64,000 bases of DNA, taken from positions 1 through 64,000 of the forward strand of contig JAEEIA010000098.1 of the NCBI GenBank assembly GCA_016281125.1, read 5' to 3'. A program made the translations under genes and the position numbers. The stretch is from Oscillospiraceae bacterium (GTDB lineage: Bacteria; Bacillota; Clostridia; Oscillospirales; Ruminococcaceae). Below, piece after piece: positions 16,225-22,882 of the stretch; position 1 is the first letter of the stretch, and every line of letters starts with the position of its first letter. The notes below the pieces were generated by a model that was not told where the DNA came from, ran no database searches, and saw nothing but the letters and a program-made list of their open reading frames with translations.

Positions 16225-16772
16225 ACGCCGATCCCCTCCTGTTCCAGATATGCTTTCAGTCTGCTCCGCACTCTTTGCAGGAGCATTTTGACCGCGCCCT
16301 CTGACATGGCATACCGTTTCGCGACCTCGCTGACGGACATCATGTACCAGTACCGCAGCAGAAAAATCTCGCGGTTTTTCTCCGGCAGACTGCGCAGAAA
16401 CGTATCCAGCAGTTCCTTCAGCGCGAGCCTGTCCTCCACCGGGCTTTCCTCCCCGATGCATTCGCTCAGCTCGTCGAGGCAGAGCGCGGTCTGGCCGCTG
16501 CCGTATTTCTGCGCCTTGCCTTTGCGGAAACGGTCGATTGCAAGATTGCGCGTGATTCTGCCGAGGAACACCGCAAGCCGGTTCGGCTTTTCCGGCGGGA
16601 TGGTATCCCATGCACGCATCCACGTATCATTGACGCATTCCTCGGTATCCTGCACGGAATGCAGAATATTGCGGGCGACCGCCGTGCAGTACGCGCCGTA
16701 TTTGATCTGACTTTCCTTGATTGCAGCTTCATCTCTCTGCCAGAACAGCCTGATGATCTGTTGATCTTCCAT
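16221..16772 (-). CDS. ECF-type RNA polymerase sigma factor
   Basis: 183 aa from ATG 16772 with AAGGAGG upstream (a longer frame adds 8 residues without an SD). Sigma region 2 is around ILHSVQDTEECVNDTWMRAW and RITRNLAIDRFRKGK. Region 4 is around LPEKNREIFLLRYWYMMSV and the HTH MSEGAVKMLLQRVRSRL. Region 3 is missing, as in ECF sigmas. It is translationally coupled (ATGA) to the membrane serpin. An ECF-type promoter at 16803-16829 suggests autoregulation. Normally such a sigma is held at the membrane by its downstream partner. Confidence 0.95.
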   Translation of the reverse strand: MEDQQIIRLFWQRDEAAIKESQIKYGAYCTAVARNILHSVQDTEECVNDTWMRAWDTIPPEKPNRLAVFLGRITRNLAIDRFRKGKAQKYGSGQTALCLDELSECIGEESPVEDRLALKELLDTFLRSLPEKNREIFLLRYWYMMSVSEVAKRYAMSEGAVKMLLQRVRSRLKAYLEQEGIGV

Positions 16773-16802
16773 GATGCACCTCCTTGCCGCCTTCACCCTT
16801 AC

Positions 16803-16829
16803 AGACGAAAAACAGGGCGCGCAGGTAAC
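16803..16829 (-). promoter_or_regulatory. ECF-type promoter of the sigma-serpin operon
   Basis: Minus-strand GTTACC (16824-16829), 16 bp, CGTCT (16803-16807), matching the AAC/TACC...CGTC pattern of many ECF promoters. The predicted start is ~20 nt before the sigma SD. I saw no second copy of this pair in the window. Confidence 0.65.
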
Positions 16830-16891
16830 GGGTTCCGATGATTTTTTTGATTAAGATGCTCCGCATATTTTTCCGCATATAGCAGAAAACG

Positions 16892-16932
16892 GGCGCTTCC
16901 GGTGTTTGGAAGCGCCTCAGCTTGTCGATAAA
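16892..16932 (-). terminator. hairpin after the U32 gene, with conserved tail
   Basis: GGCGCTTCC (16892-16900) / GGAAGCGCC (16908-16916), followed on the minus strand by CGTTTTCTG. On the plus strand the tail TCAGCTTGTCGATAAA follows. Probably terminates the lexA-zapA-U32 message. Confidence 0.7.
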
Positions 16933-16933
16933 G

Positions 16934-17008
16934 CGGTATCTCCGATGGATTCATAATGGGACGGGGCTTGGGGACGGAGTCCCCATTTTTGATCCATCGG
17001 AGATACCG
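16934..17008. repeat. 75-bp element with 17-bp perfect inverted ends (copy B)
   Basis: CGGTATCTCCGATGGAT (16934-16950) and its exact complement at 16992-17008 flank a core containing CATAATGGGAC and the palindrome GGGGACGGAGTCCCC. It begins 11 bp after the U32 stop codon. Single arms recur at 14696, 34307 and, diverged, 36060. Part of the core recurs at 25519. No coding capacity. Confidence 0.85.
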
Positions 17009-17019
17009 TTTTCCAGTTC

Positions 17020-19092
17020 TCAGTCTGCCGCCCTGATGCCCCGGGTGAACCGGAGCGGCGGGAGTGCGGCAGTTCCGTGCAGATACGCGGAAAGCACTTC
17101 TTTGATGCGCGCCGCAGATTCGTCCGTCAGCAGCAGCAGACCGAATGCCGCATCCGCAAACCTCTGCGGCTGATCCGCAAGCCAGATCGGCGCCGCATTG
17201 AACAGCTCCGCATAATCCGGCTTTTCCGTGATGCGCGTGCAGTCGGTATACACCTCTGCCCCTTTGCGGTCTGTCAGCTGATGCCTGCATTTCGCACAGC
17301 CGACCTGCGCCTGCACGGGACAGTTCCGCGTCAGCATCAGCGGGAGCCGCCCGTAGATCATCCGTCCGAGCGGCAGCGCCCCGCAAGGCATCGCAGGCGC
17401 TTCCGGTGAGCAGAGCGCATCCGTCAGCCCCGCCTGCGCGTAAAACGCCGCCGCATGGGAATTCGTGATATGCAGCCCGAGGCCGCCGTGCAGCGTCATT
17501 CCAAGCTCTTTTCCAAGCTGCACATCTGCCGCGTGCTGGCACAGAATACGCGAAAACCCGCGTGCCTGCGCTTCTTTCAGCATATGCAGAACCGTGTCCT
17601 CATCGCAGTAAAACCGCGGCGGCACCAGAATGCATTTTGCAAGCGGAACCGGCTGTTCCCCTGCCGCATAGCGTTCCGCAAGCTGCAAGGGCAGCAGCAG
17701 CGCGTCAATCTCATCTGCAAAATCTGCCAGACCGGCAATCTGCTCCGTATTGCGAACCTGTACGCGGAATATCGCAGCACCGTGCTTTTTCTGCTGCTCC
17801 GGCAGCGAAAGCGGCGACTGTAACCGGTGCGCCGGCGTATTGGCACAAATCCGCGCCGCATCCGCCTGCTCCGCTGCATCTCTGCGCATCGCGTTCAGCG
17901 AGGCGGCAGGTAGCATCAGCCTGCCTTCGATTTCCGCAGTCACCTGCCCCGCCGTATACACGGTATCCCCGAGCCTGTCGAACTGCTTTTGCAGCATCGG
18001 CAGATCGGTCGGACGGTTCTGCGCAGTCTGCGGGACGTCCCCGGTGACGGTGACGCTGTGTCCGGCATCATCCGTGACGGTCAGTGCCGCGGGCGCATCC
18101 GGCGTCAGCGTAAAATGCGCATTCAGAACGGCGCATTTCCGCGGTTTCCGGTATTTTTCGCGCAGCTGCTGCAAGACGTCCTGCGCCGCCGTGACGTCCT
18201 CCTTCTGCCGCGTCCCGAACATCTCCTTCCGGATGCCGGTGAAGTAGCCGTCGGTAAAGCCGCTGCGGGAAAAGACCGCACGCAGCTCGTGCAGATCCGG
18301 CTGCTGACCGGAAAGCGCAGTGCGGCAGGCCGTCACGGCTGCGGCAACGTACTCCGGGCGCTTCATTCTGCCTTCGATTTTCAGAGAGGTCACGCCGAGC
18401 GCGGTGATCTCCGCAAGATGCGTGACCAGCGACATATCCTTGAGCGAGAGCGCACAGGCGTCCTTCCGGGCGGGGTCCGCCGTAAACGGCAGACGGCAGG
18501 GCTGTGCGCAGCAGCCGCGGTTCGCGCTCCGGCCGCCCATGGCTGCGGACATCCAGCACTGACCGGACACCGACATGCAGTGCGCACCGTGAACAAACGC
18601 CTCGACCTCCACGCCGCAGCGTTCTGCCTCTGCACAGACGGCAGCGAGCTGTTTTCCGGAGAGCTCCCGCGCCGCCACGATACGGCAAAAGCCCGCCTGC
18701 TTTGCAAATCTCACGCCGGCGGGCGAATGAATCGTCATTTGTGTGGATGCATGAAGCCGCAGTGTCGGGAGCCGCTGCGCGATGTACTTCGCCGCGCCGG
18801 GATCCTGCACGATGCAGCCGTCCGCGCCGATGTCCGCCGCCGTTTGCAGCAGCGCATCGAGCGCGGAAAGCTCCGTATCAAAAATCAGCGTATTGACCGC
18901 GAGATACAGCTTTGCGCCGTACAGATGACAACGCCGTGCTGCCTCCGCGAGCCCGTCTGAATCAAAATTTACCGCGTTGGCACGGGCAGAAAACTGCTCC
19001 GCACCGGCATAGACGGCATCCGCACCGCAGCGCAGCGCCGCTGTCAGCGCCTCCATGCTTCCGGCAGGCGCCAGCAGTTCGATCCTGCTCAT
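17020..19092 (-). CDS. U32 family peptidase-like protein with DUF3656-type C-terminus
   Basis: 690 aa. It starts MSRIELLAPAGSMEALTAALRCGADAVYAG, the U32 TIM-barrel opening. The family signature region EAFVHGAHCMSVSGQCWMS is followed by the Cys cluster NRGCCAQPCRLPF. A long C-terminal extension ends with another Cys-rich patch (RNCPVQAQVGCAKCRHQL). Characterised relatives (RlhA, TrhP) take part in RNA hydroxylation rather than proteolysis and may carry an iron-sulfur cluster; the exact role here is inferred. The start overlaps the zapA stop (ATGA), so it is co-translated in the lexA-zapA-U32 group. Confidence 0.9.
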   Translation of the reverse strand: MSRIELLAPAGSMEALTAALRCGADAVYAGAEQFSARANAVNFDSDGLAEAARRCHLYGAKLYLAVNTLIFDTELSALDALLQTAADIGADGCIVQDPGAAKYIAQRLPTLRLHASTQMTIHSPAGVRFAKQAGFCRIVAARELSGKQLAAVCAEAERCGVEVEAFVHGAHCMSVSGQCWMSAAMGGRSANRGCCAQPCRLPFTADPARKDACALSLKDMSLVTHLAEITALGVTSLKIEGRMKRPEYVAAAVTACRTALSGQQPDLHELRAVFSRSGFTDGYFTGIRKEMFGTRQKEDVTAAQDVLQQLREKYRKPRKCAVLNAHFTLTPDAPAALTVTDDAGHSVTVTGDVPQTAQNRPTDLPMLQKQFDRLGDTVYTAGQVTAEIEGRLMLPAASLNAMRRDAAEQADAARICANTPAHRLQSPLSLPEQQKKHGAAIFRVQVRNTEQIAGLADFADEIDALLLPLQLAERYAAGEQPVPLAKCILVPPRFYCDEDTVLHMLKEAQARGFSRILCQHAADVQLGKELGMTLHGGLGLHITNSHAAAFYAQAGLTDALCSPEAPAMPCGALPLGRMIYGRLPLMLTRNCPVQAQVGCAKCRHQLTDRKGAEVYTDCTRITEKPDYAELFNAAPIWLADQPQRFADAAFGLLLLTDESAARIKEVLSAYLHGTAALPPLRFTRGIRAAD

Positions 19093-19550
19093 GCCTCCGG
19101 CTGTGTCAGAGAGAGCTGTTCCTCCGCGGGCGCATCCGCCGCATCGGTCTGTCCGGATGCCTGCTCCGGTTTCTTTTCGCCGCTCCGGATGCTCTCGCTC
19201 AGGGATTTCAGCTTGTTGAGGTTTTCCAGCTGCTCAATCTTTGCCTTCAGGACGTCGATTTCCCGCAGCGCGGCGTCACGCTCCAGACGCGCCTTTCCGG
19301 CCTCGTCCACATACTCCTTGACCTGCGAGCGGATCACCTCGACGCTGTTGTTGGCCTTGGTCAGCTCGTCCATCGTGGACAGCGCAACCATCATGACCGC
19401 GGAATGCGCGGAAACACGCGGATTGTTCTCCGTAATATCGGAGATGCGCTTCTCCAGATTCTTGGCCAGCTGATAAACGTAGCTCGGCGCGTCCTCTGTC
19501 TGCAATGCATATTCCTTACCGCAAAGCACAACCTTCACTCTCTGTTTCAT
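19089..19550 (-). CDS. zapA: cell division protein ZapA
   Basis: 153 aa from ATG 19550 (AAAGGAAG). The N-terminal globular domain (KQRVKVVLCGKEYALQTED...YVYQLAKNLEKRI) is followed by a long coiled coil (~60-125) with SAVMMVALSTMDELTKANN. The C-terminus is disordered and acidic. ZapA bundles FtsZ filaments at the division site. The tail is longer than in typical ~90-aa ZapA but similar to clostridial forms. It overlaps the U32 gene by 4 bp and lies ~20 bp after lexA. Confidence 0.9.
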   Translation of the reverse strand: MKQRVKVVLCGKEYALQTEDAPSYVYQLAKNLEKRISDITENNPRVSAHSAVMMVALSTMDELTKANNSVEVIRSQVKEYVDEAGKARLERDAALREIDVLKAKIEQLENLNKLKSLSESIRSGEKKPEQASGQTDAADAPAEEQLSLTQPEA

Positions 19551-19572
19551 AGTCTGTTCTTCCTTTCTTTTC

Positions 19573-20157
19573 TCACTCAAAGTAACGCATCAGCGCGACG
19601 ACCTTCCCGAGTACCGCCGCTTCCTTCACATAAATCGGCTCCATTGTGTCATTCTCCGGCTGGAGCCTGTATCCGCCGTTTTCTCTGTAAAACCGCTTGA
19701 CTGTCGCTTCGTCGTCATGCACCATGACCACGGCGATCTCACCGTTTTCGACGGTGCTGCACTGCTCGACGATGACGATGTCGCCGTCCAGAATGCCCGC
19801 CTTGATCATGCTCTCGCCGCGGATTTTCAGTGCAAACAGCTCGCCGGTAAAATGCCGGTCAGGGATATAGCTCAGATAGTCCTCGATATTTTCAATCGCC
19901 GTAATCGGCATACCGGCGGTGACCGTACCGATCAGCGGGACATTCCGCGCACTGCTGCCGTGCAGGCGGATGGCGCGGTTCTGATTGTCCATTTTGTCAA
20001 GCATTCCCTCATCCACGAGCAGATTGATATAGCGGTGGACGGTCGATGTGGAACGGATGTCCAGCGCGGCACAGATCTCGCGCACGGTCGGCGCATAGCC
20101 GTCATCAATGCGCTCGCGGATATAGCGGTAGATCATCTGCGCCTTTTCATTCAGCAT
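19573..20157 (-). CDS. lexA: LexA repressor
   Basis: 194 aa. N-terminal winged helix: YIRERIDDGYAPTVREICAALDIRSTSTVHRYI. The cleavage site is the Ala-Gly in TVTAGMPITA. The catalytic Ser is in KIRGESMIKAGI and the Lys in EATVKRFYRE, together giving RecA-stimulated self-cleavage. It controls the SOS response. No obvious GAAC-N4-GTTC-like box is seen in the short gap before it, so expression may come from an upstream promoter. It sits between murC and zapA. Confidence 0.96.
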   Translation of the reverse strand: MLNEKAQMIYRYIRERIDDGYAPTVREICAALDIRSTSTVHRYINLLVDEGMLDKMDNQNRAIRLHGSSARNVPLIGTVTAGMPITAIENIEDYLSYIPDRHFTGELFALKIRGESMIKAGILDGDIVIVEQCSTVENGEIAVVMVHDDEATVKRFYRENGGYRLQPENDTMEPIYVKEAAVLGKVVALMRYFE

Positions 20158-20184
20158 GATGTTTCCCTCCTTCTCAGCGGCAGA

Positions 20185-21600
20185 TCACTGCATGGCTTTC
20201 AGGGTATCTGCAATCTGCTTGGACAGCTTGTTGACGTCGCCGCAGCCGAGCGTGATGATGAGGTCACCGGGCTGTGCAATCTTGCAGATAGCCTCGCAGA
20301 CGTCATCAAAGTTCTGATATTTCCGCGCATCGGTCTGCGGGACGGTTTCGTCCTGCGGGAACCAGATGCAGTCCGGAATCTTCTCCGCCAGCATTCTGGT
20401 AAAGATGCCGAGCGTATTTTCCTCTCTGCCGCCCATGATGTCGGTCAGCGCGACAACATCGGCAATTTCCAGCGCTTCCGCAAATTCATCGAGCAGCCGC
20501 GCCGTCCGGGTGTAGGTGAACGGCTGATGCACCGCAATCACGCGCTTGTAGGGCATGGCCTTTGCCGCACGGAGCGTCGCTGCAATCTCCGCAGGATGAT
20601 GCCCGTAGTCATCCGCGACCGTGATGCCGCCGACCTGTGCGTGAATATCGAAGCGGCGCTTTGCACCGTGGAATTCCCGCAGGCCAGCCTCACACTGTGC
20701 AAAATTCAGTCCGACGAGATGCGCTGCCGCAATCGCTGCCAGCGCATTGAGGACATTGTGCTCGCCGGGCACAGTCAGCACCGCCGTGCCGAGCAGCGTG
20801 CCGTCATGCCATACGCTGAATTCGGTCGTCTGCTCCGGCGTGTGGACAATGTCCGAAGCGCGCCACTCGCAGTCTGCACCCTTGCCGAAGCGGATCATCG
20901 TCTTGCCGGTGACCTTTGCCATCGCCTCGCAGGAATTGGCATCGTCGCCGTTATACAGCACATATCTGCTGGATTTCTGCGCAAACTTCGTGAATGAGGC
21001 TTTCAGGTTCTCCATGGTCTTGAAATATTCCATGTGATCCGCGTCAATGTTCAGAATCACCGCAATATCCGGGGAAAGATGCAGGAACGTATCCACATAC
21101 TCGCAGGCCTCGCAGACGAACACATCGCTGCTGCCTGCTCTGCCGCTGCCGCCGATTGCGGGCAGCTTTCCGCCGATGACCGCGGAGAGGTCAATGCCGG
21201 CGGTGAACAGAATCTGTGCCAGCATGGAGGAGGTCGTGGTTTTGCCGTGCGTGCCTGCAAGGCAGACTGCCTCGCTGTACCATTCGGAAACCAGCCCCAG
21301 CAGCTCACTGCGCTCCATCATCGCAACGCCGCTCTGCTCTGCCGCGGCGCGCTCGGGATTCGTTTTCGCAATGGCCGCGGAATACACAACCAGATCCGCG
21401 CCCTCGATGTTCTCCGCGCGCTGTCCCATCTGCACCGGAATGCCCAGTGCGCGCACGGCCGCCAGCGTATCGGTTTCGTTGTTGTCGGAGCCGCTGAGCG
21501 TGTAGCCCTTTGCATGCAGCACCTGTGCCAGCGGATACATGCCGCTGCCTCCGATTCCGATCATGTGGATATGCTGCCTGCCTTCGAGAATTGAACTCAT
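20185..21600 (-). CDS. murC: UDP-N-acetylmuramate--L-alanine ligase
   Basis: 471 aa from ATG 21600 with GAAAGGA upstream. The N-terminal Rossmann part has HMIGIGGSGMYPLAQVL. The ATP loop is AGTHGKTTTSSMLAQI, the Mur-ligase central domain includes CEYVDTFLHLSPDIAVILNID, and the C-terminus has DDYGHHPAEIAATL. MurC adds L-Ala to UDP-MurNAc, the first peptide step of peptidoglycan synthesis, in the cytoplasm. It is followed closely by lexA. All key motifs are intact. Confidence 0.97.
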   Translation of the reverse strand: MSSILEGRQHIHMIGIGGSGMYPLAQVLHAKGYTLSGSDNNETDTLAAVRALGIPVQMGQRAENIEGADLVVYSAAIAKTNPERAAAEQSGVAMMERSELLGLVSEWYSEAVCLAGTHGKTTTSSMLAQILFTAGIDLSAVIGGKLPAIGGSGRAGSSDVFVCEACEYVDTFLHLSPDIAVILNIDADHMEYFKTMENLKASFTKFAQKSSRYVLYNGDDANSCEAMAKVTGKTMIRFGKGADCEWRASDIVHTPEQTTEFSVWHDGTLLGTAVLTVPGEHNVLNALAAIAAAHLVGLNFAQCEAGLREFHGAKRRFDIHAQVGGITVADDYGHHPAEIAATLRAAKAMPYKRVIAVHQPFTYTRTARLLDEFAEALEIADVVALTDIMGGREENTLGIFTRMLAEKIPDCIWFPQDETVPQTDARKYQNFDDVCEAICKIAQPGDLIITLGCGDVNKLSKQIADTLKAMQ

Positions 21601-21864
21601 GATAAAAAGATCCTTTCCGGCGCGATCCCTGTTTTGCCGCACCAATGTGCAGTTTTTTAATGCGGATTGCGCAAATTCTTAAGATTATCAGCGATAAAAC
21701 CGCAGATATTGCATTTTATATTATTTATTAACATGAAACATTCACAGAATCAACACAATTCCATGCTATGATATACGCAACAGGCGCAAATCATCCTGCA
21801 ATGCGCCTATGCTTTCGGGCAACTATGTTCGACATTCCCTTATGCAGAAAGGAAGGAACTCCCC

Positions 21865-22224
21865 ATGGAAATTACTGATCTGAAAATCCGCAAAATGATG
21901 ACTGACGGAAGACTCCGCGCCATCGTATCCATCACACTGGATCAGATGCTTGCTGTTCATGACATCAAGGTCGTGCAGGGTGAAACACGCTTATTCGTCG
22001 CAATGCCCAGCCGGAAGGACGAGGGCGGCATTTTCCGCGATATCGTGCATCCGATCTCCGCGCAGGCAAGACAGTATCTGGAGAACCAGATTCTCGAAGC
22101 CTATCAGGAGCAGCTTGCACTGATGCAGGCTGAGGCGGAGGCCGCAGCAACAGAGTATTCTGCCGCACCGGCCGCAGCCGAAGCGGTACCGGCCGAACCC
22201 GCTGCCCCCGCAGCTGCGTTATAA
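21865..22224 (+). CDS. spoVG: SpoVG, septation regulator / RNA-binding protein
   Basis: 119 aa. It begins MEITDLKIRKMMTDGRLRAIVSITLD, and MPSRKDEGGIFRDIVHPI is the core of the SpoVG fold. The C-terminal ~35 residues are Ala/Glu/Pro-rich. SpoVG binds nucleic acid and affects septation, sporulation or virulence genes depending on species. It does not prove sporulation. GAAAGGAAGG precedes the ATG. An extended -10 (TGCTATGAT, ~21764-21772) and a leader stem AGGCGCA/TGCGCCT (21782-21808) lie upstream. It diverges from murC. Confidence 0.95.
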   Translation: MEITDLKIRKMMTDGRLRAIVSITLDQMLAVHDIKVVQGETRLFVAMPSRKDEGGIFRDIVHPISAQARQYLENQILEAYQEQLALMQAEAEAAATEYSAAPAAAEAVPAEPAAPAAAL

Positions 22225-22246
22225 GATCGCTGATACGGATTTCCGG

Positions 22247-22283
22247 ACTTTCCGGCGTGAGCAATCGCGCCGGAAAGTTTTTT
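22247..22283 (+). terminator. terminator after spoVG
   Basis: ACTTTCCGGCG (22247-22257) / CGCCGGAAAGT (22268-22278) followed by TTTTT; 23 bp after the stop codon. Confidence 0.92.
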
Positions 22284-22303
22284 ATTGCCCGTGAACGGTT
22301 CTG

Positions 22304-22882
22304 TCAGCGGACGGCGTCATCCTGCTGAAGCAGCATCGCGGTTTTCAGCAGCGCGATCTGCGTTTTGGCATCGCGGATTTCGCCGCGCATCACCATGGCA
22401 ACCGCTTCTGCAAGCGGGAGCTGCACCACGTCCAGAAATTCGTCCGGATCCAGATGCTGCCCCGCCCCCTGCCGGATATTCCGCGCAAGATACATGTGAA
22501 TGATCTCCGTGTCGTAGGCGGGCGTCGGATAGAGCTGCCCGAGGGATTCCAGTGCATCCGCAGACGCCCCTGCCTCCTCGGAGAGCTCGCGCTCCGCGCA
22601 GCCCATCGGATCCTCGCCGTATTCCAGCTTGCCCGCCGGGATTTCCAGCGTCGTTTCCAGATACGGATAACGGAACTGCCGCACCATGATGACCTGCTTA
22701 TCAGCCGTCAGCGGCACAACGCACGCGCCGCCGGGATGATGCACAACCTCGCGGAACGCCTCCCCGCCGTTTTCCATGCGGACGGTGTCCCGCGTGACGT
22801 GCAGGATTCTGCCGTTATAGATTTCCTCCGACGAGAGCATCTCCTCCCGGAGATGCGGTGTCAGGTTGGATTCAGCTGTCAT
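22304..22882 (-). CDS. NUDIX hydrolase, ADP-ribose pyrophosphatase type
   Basis: 192 aa from ATG 22882 (CCGGAGGC upstream). The Nudix box is GKLEYGEDPMGCAERELSEEAG (G-x5-E-x7-REx2EE-x-G form, with the metal-binding Glu residues). The N-terminal strand VVHHPGGACVVPLTADKQVIMVRQFRYPY is typical of ADP-ribose pyrophosphatases. It would split ADP-ribose to AMP and ribose-5-phosphate. Its start overlaps the end of the YfhO gene by 11 bp, so the two are co-transcribed. Confidence 0.93.
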   Translation of the reverse strand: MTAESNLTPHLREEMLSSEEIYNGRILHVTRDTVRMENGGEAFREVVHHPGGACVVPLTADKQVIMVRQFRYPYLETTLEIPAGKLEYGEDPMGCAERELSEEAGASADALESLGQLYPTPAYDTEIIHMYLARNIRQGAGQHLDPDEFLDVVQLPLAEAVAMVMRGEIRDAKTQIALLKTAMLLQQDDAVR

